Shown: positions 37,854 through 46,866 of the stretch, piece after piece
Position numbering within the stretch: position 1 is the stretch's first letter
Layout: the number at the start of each line of letters is the position of its first letter
NCBI RefSeq assembly: GCF_002222055.1
Contig: NZ_MUGS01000018.1
Span: 1 to 47,258 of the forward strand
Reading direction: 5' to 3'
From: Flavobacterium araucananum
GTDB taxonomy: Bacteria; Bacteroidota; Bacteroidia; Flavobacteriales; Flavobacteriaceae
DNA: 47,258 nucleotides
The notes under the pieces: model-generated
What the model saw: the letters and a program-made list of their open reading frames with translations, nothing else
What the model was told of the DNA's origin: nothing
Database searches by the model: none
Position numbers and translations under genes: made by a program

Positions 37854-38315
37854 TTCAAGTGTGTGGTATTAAATAAATAGTAAAATAAAATTTTAAAAAG
37901 CTGATTCTTACAAACAAATATAATAAAAATAAGAAAAGTTTAACAAAAATAAAAAGGAATCTATCAGATAAATTCCTTTTTGGCAACAATTAACTAAACC
38001 AACATATTTATTATGAATTGTAATTTTCGAAATTAAACAGTACTTTTAAACAGATCTTCGACAAAAGATTTAAACACACAATGGTTTTTTATAAAATAAC
38101 ATCACTACAAATAGTCTCATTTCATCATTGTGGTAGTCATTATTTTTAGATTATTATTATGATGTAAAATTAGTGCTCTTGTATGACTTTTTTCGATATT
38201 TTAGATGTTTGGTAGTGTTTCTTTCGATGAAAGGACATTTTGTACAGTTATATTGTTTTCGTCTATAGAAGGATATCGCTATATTTACAAAAACAATAAT
38301 CTAAAACAAGAGTGA
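37854..38315. other. Divergent intergenic region with a hairpin
   Basis: No gene. This region separates the divergent flippase and GT-C operons and must hold promoters for both. A 10-bp stem (AAAAAGGAAT, 37951-37960; ATTCCTTTTT, 37972-37981) ends in T residues on the plus strand and equally in T residues on the minus strand. It could be a bidirectional attenuator-like hairpin in the leader of the flippase operon. No exact TTTG/TAnnTTTG promoter pair could be fixed. Confidence 0.45.
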
Positions 38316-41300
38316 TTGAAAGAGACTTCTAATAAATATTTGATAGTAGCCTTACTTTTTGGATTGACTTTCCATGGCAGCGCTATTTTTTTTACTTTAG
38401 AAAGTACTTACGATGCTCTAATTCACATGTTTTTCGGAAATCATTATGCCCACAGTTGGTTTGAACCTTGGAATTATAGTTGGTATACGGGTTTTAATGT
38501 GATGAGTTATCCTCCATTAGTGCACCAAACCATTGGGTTACTTTCTTTAATTGGAGGTTTGAAATTTGGTATGTTTACTGTGGCCATCGTTGGGATTATT
38601 TTATTCATTACAGGAACTTTTAGATTTTCACTTTTAATAACAGGAAATCGAACAGTTGCAGGCTATTCTGCTATTCTGGCGGTTGCTTCTTCTTCTTTTG
38701 TCGAAACATTGCATATTTTTGGACAGCTACCGAGTATTATTGGAATTTCTGTTTTAATGCATGCGCTTCCAGAGATTTATCTTTTTATCAAAACAGGAAA
38801 AAAGAAATATTACTACACATCTTTGTCTTTGATGGCCGTAACTGTTTGTTCGCATCATGTTACACCTTTATTTGGGATGGTATTTTTTGTTTCGCCTTTA
38901 ATCGGGATGATAGTAATGGATACCGCTCGCGAAAATGTCAATTCATTCAAGGAAATCACATTCAAAATATTCTACAAAACATTTCTATCATTATTAAAAC
39001 GGATTATTCTTTTCTGTGGTAGCGCCGTTTTTCTGCTAGTATTTTGTATATTGCCTTATTGGATTAATTCTAGAGCCAATCCCATTACTCAGGTTCCTAT
39101 TCCGCATGGGAGTCGCGATAATTTTATAGAAGTAACCTCTTCGGGCTTGATGTTCTTCTTAATACCTTGGGGAATATTACTTTTTATATTGCCTTATATA
39201 TTTTATAGATATTACAGCAAAAGGTATATTTTTTTCGGATTATCTTTAACCTTGCTAACTGTTTTAGGGACTGGGGGCACAACTCCAATTCCCTTATCAA
39301 TTTTAGGAAAAAATGCTTTTAATATCCTAACCTTAGATCGCTTTACACTTTGGGCTTCTATAATGAGTTTGCCCATTTTTGGTGAATTTGTGTACCGATT
39401 AGTTGAAGGTGACTTAAGAGCGGCTTTGCAAGTAAAATTTGGTAGTGTTTATCGGAGGATCCTAGGCGGATTATTTGCTGGTTGCTTTTTGTTTTTTGCA
39501 GTTTTCACCATGACGTTAGGGTATTTTAGACCATTGCAACCGCAAAAAATTAACTTTTTACCAATTGTCAATTTCTTAAATCAGGATCAACACGATCACT
39601 GGAGGTTTTTGCCATTAGGTTTTGGTGATCAGATGGCCTACTTATCGACACAAACAAAGGCAATGACGGTTGATGGAAATTACCATTCGGCAAGAAGATT
39701 ACCAGAATTGACTTCTCGTGCAGTAGAACGGCTGGAAAACTCCAAATTTCGAGGACTTGAAGGTATTGGTTCATTGCAACAATTTCTAACGGTTCCTGAA
39801 AAATATAATTTGAAATATGTTTTTTCTAACGATAAATTTTACGATCCAATTCTCTATTTCTGCGGTTGGCATCGATTATCACAATTAGAAAATGGTATAA
39901 TGGTGTGGGAAAAACTAAATGTGCAGCCCTTGTCTAAAATTCTTCCAAAAGATGAAGTGCCGATCTATTTGAAATTAATGTGGGGAATTATTCCAATGTT
40001 AACCATTCTTATGGCTTTTATACTTAATGTTCAGATGATTTGGTTGCAGGCCTTAAAAATAAAGCCTTTAGAGAAACCTTCTTTTAATAAATATGGAATT
40101 ATTTATGCTAATTTTCCAAGAGCGATGATAAAATTTCTACACATTTGGACAGGAATTTTACTACTAATTATAAGCTTTGGAGCATATCGCATTTACATCA
40201 AAAATGCTGCACAGATTAGTCCTGAAAATGTTGTAAAAGCATATTATGATGCTCTAGATTTTAAGTTTTATGATAAAGCGCACTCTTATGTTGTTCCTAA
40301 TAAAGAATACTCGGTGGCTCAGTTTATGCTGGAAATTTCTGTTTCGGATGGTGTTCTTAATTCTTACGCCAAGTTAGATGCTATCGAAACTAAAATTGTT
40401 CAGCAAAGTAAAGACAAAGCTAGAGTTATTGCAACGACCAAGTGGGTTACACCATTAGAATTAATTGAAAAAAAGTACATACATGACGTTCAGAAAATAA
40501 ACGGGAAATGGTTTATCATTCCAGATAAAAAAGATACCGATATTCCTCCGGACGAATTTATTTCAGAGAATATTAATTCGTATTACAAGCAAGGGAGACG
40601 AAAGATAACTACCCAGCAGACCTATCATGAAGATGTACTGCGCCAACCAGATTTAGAAATTATATCGGCAAGTTTGGTAAAAATTGACAGTCAATATATT
40701 GTGATTGGTGAAGTTCAAAATATAGATAATGTCCCTGCAGATGTGGTCTTGAAAGCTACTTTATATGACAGAAATGATAAATCGATTGCCGTATTCAACG
40801 CGAAGTATAATATTAAACATAAGTTGATGCCAAAAGAAGTCACGAGTTTTAAGGTGAATTTTGAAGATATTGCGTGGTTAAAGCCAACTGATGTAAAGCC
40901 GACAACTTTTAACCCCGATGAATTTACACCAAAAGAATTGAAAAATATTCCCAGCACATTTGATATTCAAAGTGCAGGAAATGTAGCGACCACCGACTTG
41001 TATAATTCGGTTGCTATTTCAGATTTAGTGATAGATAATAACCAGATCAAAGGGACTTTATTCAATTACGGAATTCAAGAAGTAACCATTTCAGAGCTTT
41101 TATTTTCGTATTACAATGACAAAAAAGAATTGGTTTATGTTGATCATCAGTTTATAAAAGAGGGCGTTCGAATTCAGCGTAAGCAATATTTTACGTATAA
41201 TTTGCCTAGAGATTTGAAGCCTGTTATTATAAAATCTTCTACAGAAAATTGTTTCGTAAATGGTTTAAAATCAGAAGCTCTTGCTCGTGCGGTAATTCCA

Positions 41301-41408
41301 GTAAGAAATAACAAACAAGAAAGTGCCCAAATGCAAAGGGTTAAAGGACATAGAGGATATTCCTTTATTAAAATTGAAATCAATAATTACATTGGAAATC
41401 CTAGATAA
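38316..41408 (+). CDS. GT-C-like polytopic membrane protein with NTF2-like and FxLYD-like C-terminal domains
   Basis: The 1030-residue protein starts with TTG 38316 (MKETSNKYLIVALLFG). The next in-frame ATG would delete the first TM and the acidic loop motif. Residues 1-630 hold about 12 TMs of the PTPS-related/GT-C type (STYDALIHMFFGNHYAHSWF, WYTGFNVMSYPPLVHQ). This class is thought to move sugars from polyprenyl phosphates on the outer face of the inner membrane. After the last TM come an NTF2-like domain (about 635-745, VVKAYYDALDFKFYDKAHSY ... WFIIPDK), an FxLYD-like beta domain (about 775-860, YIVIGEVQNIDNVPADVV) and another beta domain (about 900-1000). The next gene overlaps by 1 nt. 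The true reaction is not known. Confidence 0.75.
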   Translation: MKETSNKYLIVALLFGLTFHGSAIFFTLESTYDALIHMFFGNHYAHSWFEPWNYSWYTGFNVMSYPPLVHQTIGLLSLIGGLKFGMFTVAIVGIILFITGTFRFSLLITGNRTVAGYSAILAVASSSFVETLHIFGQLPSIIGISVLMHALPEIYLFIKTGKKKYYYTSLSLMAVTVCSHHVTPLFGMVFFVSPLIGMIVMDTARENVNSFKEITFKIFYKTFLSLLKRIILFCGSAVFLLVFCILPYWINSRANPITQVPIPHGSRDNFIEVTSSGLMFFLIPWGILLFILPYIFYRYYSKRYIFFGLSLTLLTVLGTGGTTPIPLSILGKNAFNILTLDRFTLWASIMSLPIFGEFVYRLVEGDLRAALQVKFGSVYRRILGGLFAGCFLFFAVFTMTLGYFRPLQPQKINFLPIVNFLNQDQHDHWRFLPLGFGDQMAYLSTQTKAMTVDGNYHSARRLPELTSRAVERLENSKFRGLEGIGSLQQFLTVPEKYNLKYVFSNDKFYDPILYFCGWHRLSQLENGIMVWEKLNVQPLSKILPKDEVPIYLKLMWGIIPMLTILMAFILNVQMIWLQALKIKPLEKPSFNKYGIIYANFPRAMIKFLHIWTGILLLIISFGAYRIYIKNAAQISPENVVKAYYDALDFKFYDKAHSYVVPNKEYSVAQFMLEISVSDGVLNSYAKLDAIETKIVQQSKDKARVIATTKWVTPLELIEKKYIHDVQKINGKWFIIPDKKDTDIPPDEFISENINSYYKQGRRKITTQQTYHEDVLRQPDLEIISASLVKIDSQYIVIGEVQNIDNVPADVVLKATLYDRNDKSIAVFNAKYNIKHKLMPKEVTSFKVNFEDIAWLKPTDVKPTTFNPDEFTPKELKNIPSTFDIQSAGNVATTDLYNSVAISDLVIDNNQIKGTLFNYGIQEVTISELLFSYYNDKKELVYVDHQFIKEGVRIQRKQYFTYNLPRDLKPVIIKSSTENCFVNGLKSEALARAVIPVRNNKQESAQMQRVKGHRGYSFIKIEINNYIGNPR

Positions 41409-42637
41409 TGAAGAATAAAATCTATATATTTTGTTTTTTTTTGTTTACCATATTATTGGTATCAGTCACTTTATTGCCTAAAAAACAAACGGGCACTATT
41501 GTACTAATGACGCAACAGAAGACCTTTATCGCGGGTGCCAATATAGCTTTAGATTTTAAGGTAAATTTGTCAGATCAACCGAAGTTATTTTTAATTCATT
41601 CTTTAGGAAAAACACTTTTAGATGGTGCTATAAAAAATGATAAATTAACTTTTATCCTTCCTAAAAGTTATGCTAAAAAATCGGGTCGTATTGATTGGTT
41701 TTTGATTGTAAACGGAGACAATAAACTACAGGGAAACTTTGAAATTTTACCCAACAACGACACTAAAACGGATATCGAAAATTATTTAGGTCCACCAAGT
41801 ACGTTAGTAGGAGATGGTCACTTTGTAATGTACGTTACGATTCCGACAGATTGCTTTGATAATCCGAAACCTGAAAATACTCCCGTAATTTTTAGAAGTC
41901 AGTTTTTAAATGCTATTAGAGCTCAAACGGTAAAAACGAAAGATCTTATTGCTTGGAAAATAATTGATGCCCCTACAAAATCTGGAATAGTTTCAGTCTC
42001 TGCTCAATGCAATGCTACAATTACTAAAGAATTTGATGCTGTAATTTTTCCTGGAATCGCTACAAATTTCACAATTTCATTTGCCAGAAATCATCATTTT
42101 GCTGATGGAAATCAAATTACGACCTTAAAAACGGCTGTTATTAAAGACAAATTTGGTAATGTTGTAAGCGACGGAACTATGGTTTCCTTTGTGATTACTA
42201 CTGCTAATAATATGGTTTTAAAATCATTTGGAACAACAATAAACGGAGTTGCAACCGCTCAAATTTTACATCCTGATCACCAAGATGTTTATACTGTAAA
42301 AGCGTATGTAGCGGGAATAGCAGAAAGTAATTCTATAGCAGTCAACTACAAACCGATCAATCCGAAAATTGAATTTGAATTTTCAAAAGATAATCGCACT
42401 ATAATAGTAGGTACGTTGCGTAGTTTTATGAATCAGTTAGTTCCAGACGGAATTAAAGTGACTCTAAAAGTGTATCATCATAATCAACTTGTAGCAACTT
42501 TGCAAGAAGATAGCGTAAAAGGCAATGCTGTTTTTACTATTTCATCTGAATATTATAAAGAAAAAAAATATTCATTTGAAATTTCAACCTTAGGAAGTAT
42601 TCAAAAAGTAGAAGAAAAAAATTATGAAAGTAATTAA
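41408..42637 (+). CDS. Secreted or membrane-anchored Ig-like-domain protein
   Basis: The 409-residue protein has a hydrophobic N-terminal signal/anchor (5-24, FCFFLFTILLVSVTLL) and then only beta domains. A central part (about 215-310) resembles a bacterial Ig-like domain of the invasin type: TTLKTAVIKDKFGNVVSDGTMVSF and INGVATAQILHPDHQDVYTVKA. No catalytic residues are visible. It overlaps the genes on both sides (TAATG with the GT-C gene, 14 nt with the GH5 gene), so it belongs to the same machine and probably acts in the periplasm as a scaffold. Confidence 0.7.
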   Translation: MKNKIYIFCFFLFTILLVSVTLLPKKQTGTIVLMTQQKTFIAGANIALDFKVNLSDQPKLFLIHSLGKTLLDGAIKNDKLTFILPKSYAKKSGRIDWFLIVNGDNKLQGNFEILPNNDTKTDIENYLGPPSTLVGDGHFVMYVTIPTDCFDNPKPENTPVIFRSQFLNAIRAQTVKTKDLIAWKIIDAPTKSGIVSVSAQCNATITKEFDAVIFPGIATNFTISFARNHHFADGNQITTLKTAVIKDKFGNVVSDGTMVSFVITTANNMVLKSFGTTINGVATAQILHPDHQDVYTVKAYVAGIAESNSIAVNYKPINPKIEFEFSKDNRTIIVGTLRSFMNQLVPDGIKVTLKVYHHNQLVATLQEDSVKGNAVFTISSEYYKEKKYSFEISTLGSIQKVEEKNYESN

Positions 42638-44177
42638 CAATAAAAATAATTATCGGGCAATTTTAATAGTTTCATTTATTGCAATTAATATTTTGGTATT
42701 ATTTGGGATGAGTGAAATTTTGGGCTACTTAAATTCGGGAGCAGATAGAAGTTCGATGCTGCATTTAGAAAAAGAGAGCTCAAATACATATTTACCAAAA
42801 GTAACGTGGGAAACCTTAAAAAATAAAGGTAGACCGATGGAAAATCAAACTATCCAGAAAATTGAGAAACATTATTTGTTTTCTTATGTAATAAAAAATA
42901 ATGCTCTCAAAAACAATGTCAGTGATGGAATTGACGATTATTTTACAGAAAGCTCTAGAAATCAATTAGAGCAAATTATAGCCTATAATAGGGCCAAAAA
43001 AATTTCAATCCAGAGTACGACAATAGAACATCATGTATCCTTAGATTTTTATAGCGAAGACGGCCAACAAGTCGTTTTTACCGATAAAAATGTAGTTGAA
43101 TTTCAAAATATTTATCAAGATAACAAGCTTATAACTTCTGTTCGGGATACCGCAAACTATAAGGTTTTAATGCTGCTAGAGGATGGGTTTTGGCGTATTC
43201 GACATTATGTTCGGATGCAAAAAGAAAGTAGTTTGGTTGCTATTAAATTAAATAAAAAAACATACACTGTAAAAGGAAATGAAATTTTAAAAAATGGTGT
43301 TCCCTATATCATAAAAGGCATTAATTATTATCCTAAAAATTCTGCTTGGGATATGTTTGGAAATAAATTTAATAGAGATACGATATCCGCTGACTTTGAA
43401 ATTATTAGAAAAGTAAAACTCAATACGATTAGGATTTTTGTTCCTTATGAAGAATTTGGTAAAGCAGAGATTCCGCAAGATAAATTAGACAAGCTAAAAA
43501 TAGTTTTAGACTTGGCAGAAGAAAAAAAACTAGCTGTAATTGTTACATTATTCGATTTTTATGGAGATTATTCTCCAGAAAGCTGGACTTTAACGCATCG
43601 ACATGCAGAGAAAATTGTAACGACTTTTAAGGACTGCAAAAATATTATTGCGTGGGATATTAAAAACGAACCTGATTTAGATTTTGAATCCCGTGGAGAA
43701 CAAAATGTAAAGCCGTGGCTGGAACAAATGATTGCAGCAGTCAAGAAATTCGATCCTAATCATTTGGTCACTATTGGATATTCTAATATTGCATCGGGAG
43801 AGATACTAAAAGATAAGGTAGATTTTGTATCGTATCATTATTATCAAGATATTTCACTTTTTGAAGACAAACTTACTGTTTTAGAAAAAGCAGCCAAAAA
43901 GCCTTTGGTAATGCAAGAATTTGGACTTTCATCCAATCGAGGACTTTGGAGTTGGTTTGGCAATTCAAAAGAAGATCAGGCTGATTATCATAAAAAAATG
44001 CAATCTATATTCAAAAAGAAACAACTTGCATTTGTATCCTGGACTTTATATGATTTTCCAACAGTTCCAGATAAAGTTGCCGGAAAATGGCCATGGATAA
44101 AAAACAAACAAAAACAGTTTGGATTCATCGACTCAGAAGGCAAAAAAAAACCTTCTTTTTTGTATATAAATTATTGA
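42624..44177 (+). CDS. Membrane-anchored GH5-like glycoside hydrolase
   Basis: The 517-residue protein has a short basic N-terminus and one TM anchor (about 11-33). An NTF2-like periplasmic domain follows (about 50-205, ending LLEDGFWRIRHYVRM), then a TIM-barrel domain of the GH5/cellulase type (about 210-515). It opens GVPYIIKGINYYP. The acid/base is Glu349 (WDIKNEPDLD) and the nucleophile Glu432 (LVMQEFGLSS); VSYHYYQD and SWTLYDFPTVP are further conserved strand ends. A periplasmic hydrolase inside a polysaccharide operon typically trims or releases the chain, like BcsZ or the hydrolase part of PgaB. It is the last gene before the copy B repeat. Confidence 0.87.
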   Translation: MKVINNKNNYRAILIVSFIAINILVLFGMSEILGYLNSGADRSSMLHLEKESSNTYLPKVTWETLKNKGRPMENQTIQKIEKHYLFSYVIKNNALKNNVSDGIDDYFTESSRNQLEQIIAYNRAKKISIQSTTIEHHVSLDFYSEDGQQVVFTDKNVVEFQNIYQDNKLITSVRDTANYKVLMLLEDGFWRIRHYVRMQKESSLVAIKLNKKTYTVKGNEILKNGVPYIIKGINYYPKNSAWDMFGNKFNRDTISADFEIIRKVKLNTIRIFVPYEEFGKAEIPQDKLDKLKIVLDLAEEKKLAVIVTLFDFYGDYSPESWTLTHRHAEKIVTTFKDCKNIIAWDIKNEPDLDFESRGEQNVKPWLEQMIAAVKKFDPNHLVTIGYSNIASGEILKDKVDFVSYHYYQDISLFEDKLTVLEKAAKKPLVMQEFGLSSNRGLWSWFGNSKEDQADYHKKMQSIFKKKQLAFVSWTLYDFPTVPDKVAGKWPWIKNKQKQFGFIDSEGKKKPSFLYINY

Positions 44178-44244
44178 TTTTAATTTTTAAATAAAAAAAA
44201 GCGTCTTTTTGTTTGCCATTGAATTAACTTTTACGATAGTCTTT

Positions 44245-44552
44245 ACTAGAATTACATTGCCTTTACTGATTTTAATTTGGATAAAAGCTTACAGCTTTTG
44301 GGGCAAAAAAGGCGATCATGTTTTTGGTACTTAGCAGGTCTTTTTTGAATTTGTTGGCAATTTAAAAATTGATTTTTAAAAAGGCAAAAGTCCAACAGTA
44401 AACGGAATTGTAATTCTGGAAGTAACTGCAATAGTGGCATGATATTGGTGTAAACAGGATAATGGCAATGACAAAAGTGAAATAAAATAGTGTTTTAGTT
44501 TGTCATCTTTCAGACAGCTTTTAAAATTCTTTCTTTTCTTGATAGTATTACA
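44245..44552. repeat. Long dispersed repeat, copy B
   Basis: Partner of the segment at 26681-26984, same orientation, about 17.6 kb away. The copies are clearly similar end to end with many substitutions and short indels. The minus strand has a short open frame with LLQLLPEL and LFCPKS-x-x-LLSKLKS in both copies, but the frames are disrupted differently; I regard this as coincidental. Confidence 0.85.
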
Positions 44553-44583
44553 TACTCAGGAAATTTCATCTGTTATTTATAAT

Positions 44584-44720
44584 TAATATTTATTTTTTTT
44601 GTTTCTTAATTCTGATACAAATCTAAGTTGCTTGTAAGATTTTTTTTTATTTTTTCGATGATCGGCAGTTTACTGTAGAGGGATAATCAATGTTTATGCT
44701 TAACTTGCAGTTAATTACAA
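44584..44720. repeat. Leader-like conserved block, copy B
   Basis: Partner of 27376-27516. It ends only about 15 nt before ATG 44736 of the TPR-barrel gene, so it probably makes up its promoter and leader. The most constant part is TTTGTTTCTTAATTCTGA followed by ACAAATCTAAG. In copy B it lies about 30 nt from the 300-bp repeat; in copy A about 390 nt separate them. Confidence 0.6.
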
Positions 44721-44735
44721 ATTAGATGTTAAAAA

Positions 44736-46814
44736 ATGAACATTAAAAAGGAAATAGTCTTAGTTTTTTGCTTTCTCCTTGGATTATCAATCCAAGCGCA
44801 AGATATGCAAGAGGGTTTTAACAATTTAGAGAAAGGAGAATTTGCTCAAGCCGAAAATTTTTTCAGCAAAATTTTAAAGACATATCCAGATAATAAAACG
44901 GCAAAGCTATGTTACGGTAGAGCTGTCGGTTTAAATTCAAGTCCTGAAAAAGCCACAGTAATTTTTTCTGAACTACTAAAAAAGTATCCAGATGATTTTG
45001 AAATCCAGTTGAATTATGCTGAATGCATGTTATGGAATAAAAATTATTCTGATGCAAAACCTTATTACTTTGGCCTGATAGCAAAGCATCCCGAAAGTTT
45101 TCCGGCTTTACTAGGCTATGCAAATACTTTGTCTAATTTAAAAGAATATACGGAGGCTTTAATATATGTAAATAAAGCTTTGGCAGTTTCTGTTAAAAAT
45201 CCAAATGCCTTAGTTTCTAAGAAATACATTCGCATGGGATACGCCAATCAATTGGTACAACAACAAGATTATAAAACTGCACTTTCTTTATTAGATGAAA
45301 ATTTTGAGGATTTTCCGAAAGACAAGGAAACATTAATGAATAAAGCTAATATTTATTTAATCACTAAGGATAAAAAAAATGCAACCAAGGCATATCAAGA
45401 ATTAGCAGTATCCAAAAAGGATAGCTTGTTTTCTTTAAACGGATTGTCATTAGTTTCGCATATAGCCGAAAGAGATAGCGAAGCTTTATCTATAGCCAAA
45501 AAAGCATTAAAAAATAGCCAATTTATTGAGGACATAAAATTACAAAGTCAAACAAAAGAACGCTATGTTCAGGCACTAATTTGGAATAGAAAGTACAAAG
45601 AAGCAGCAGCAAAAATAAAGGAATACCAAATTAGTAATCCCAATGAAAATTGGGTATTAGCGCTTTCTGCAACTTTAGGAATGTATCGTAGTGATTTTAA
45701 AGAAAGTATTGCTGACTACCAAAATATATTGGTCAACGATGCAAAATCATTTGATGGAAACTTAGGAATATCGAATGCTTACTTTGCAGATGGCGAACCT
45801 TTAAAAGCTTATGAAGCAGTTGATACTACCTTGAAAATATTTGAAAACCAAAAAGATGCTATTGGATTTCTAAAAAAAATAAATGAAAATTTCACACCAA
45901 GTGTAGAGGAGATAATAAGTTATTCATTTGATAATGGAAAAAATGAAGCCTACGCTAATAATACAGTTTTGAATTTTCCAATATCGACAAAATGGGCTTT
46001 TTTAGGAATGTATCAATACAGAAAAACTGAAAATACAGTCACTAAAAATTCGGCAGTCTCTAATGACTTCAAGGTCGGCGCACAATGGCAATTTCATCCC
46101 AAAATAAATTTTAATGTTTTAGTAGGTTCAAGTAATGCAAGATCTTTCGTTAGTAATTATAGTCAATTATTAGTAGACGTATTTTTCAAAATAAAGCCCT
46201 TAAAATTGCAGGATTTAGAATTAGGGTATAAGCGAGATATTCAGAACTTCAATGCTGATCTGGTAAGTAGAGAGATAACAGCTAATAATTTTTATTTCAA
46301 TTATAATATTGGCACAAACTTCAAATTAGGATGGTTTACACAATATTATTACAGCGCGCAAAGTGATAGTAACCAGCGAAACTTATTATTTACCTCATTA
46401 TATTATAATTTTTTATCAAAACCAATTTTGAAAGCAGGCTTTAATTATCAATTTATTGCCTTTCAAAAACAAGTGCCAACAATTTATTTTAGTCCAAGTA
46501 AATTTAATGCTTATGAGATTTTTGTTGATTTTTTGAAAGATGAAAAATCGGCTGAAAACAATGCTATCTTTTACACACTAAGTGCTGCAACAGGATTTCA
46601 ATACATTGAAAATGATAGCAAGCAATCGACTTATCGAGTGCAAGCTAAATTTGGCTATAAATTTTCAGATCGTTTTTTGGCGAATTTTTATGGTGTTAAA
46701 AGTAATATTGCGTCTGCTACTGCTGCCGGGTTTCAATATACAGAAGTAGGTTTGCGTCTTAGGTGGATGTTGACATCTAAACCAGTATTCAAAGTGAAGA
46801 AAAACGAGAAATAA
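44736..46814 (+). CDS. TPR plus outer-membrane beta-barrel exporter-like protein
   Basis: The 692-residue protein has a signal peptide (1-21, cut after IQAQ) and TPR repeats over about 23-385 (EGFNNLEKGEFAQAENFFSKILKTYPDN, LLGYANTLSNLKEYTEALIYVNKAL and others). A C-terminal region of alternating beta strands (about 395-685, ending YTEVGLRLRWML) fits a 14-18-stranded outer-membrane barrel. A periplasmic TPR superhelix joined to a barrel is the layout of polysaccharide exporters such as PgaA and BcsC. Together with the flippase, GT-C and GH5 genes this supports a role as the outer-membrane exit. Sequence similarity to PgaA itself is not evident. Confidence 0.75.
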   Translation: MNIKKEIVLVFCFLLGLSIQAQDMQEGFNNLEKGEFAQAENFFSKILKTYPDNKTAKLCYGRAVGLNSSPEKATVIFSELLKKYPDDFEIQLNYAECMLWNKNYSDAKPYYFGLIAKHPESFPALLGYANTLSNLKEYTEALIYVNKALAVSVKNPNALVSKKYIRMGYANQLVQQQDYKTALSLLDENFEDFPKDKETLMNKANIYLITKDKKNATKAYQELAVSKKDSLFSLNGLSLVSHIAERDSEALSIAKKALKNSQFIEDIKLQSQTKERYVQALIWNRKYKEAAAKIKEYQISNPNENWVLALSATLGMYRSDFKESIADYQNILVNDAKSFDGNLGISNAYFADGEPLKAYEAVDTTLKIFENQKDAIGFLKKINENFTPSVEEIISYSFDNGKNEAYANNTVLNFPISTKWAFLGMYQYRKTENTVTKNSAVSNDFKVGAQWQFHPKINFNVLVGSSNARSFVSNYSQLLVDVFFKIKPLKLQDLELGYKRDIQNFNADLVSREITANNFYFNYNIGTNFKLGWFTQYYYSAQSDSNQRNLLFTSLYYNFLSKPILKAGFNYQFIAFQKQVPTIYFSPSKFNAYEIFVDFLKDEKSAENNAIFYTLSAATGFQYIENDSKQSTYRVQAKFGYKFSDRFLANFYGVKSNIASATAAGFQYTEVGLRLRWMLTSKPVFKVKKNEK

Positions 46815-46866
46815 CAGCTTTTTTCAACTTAGTATTAAAGAGGTAGTATTTTCTTTTATAAAAATG

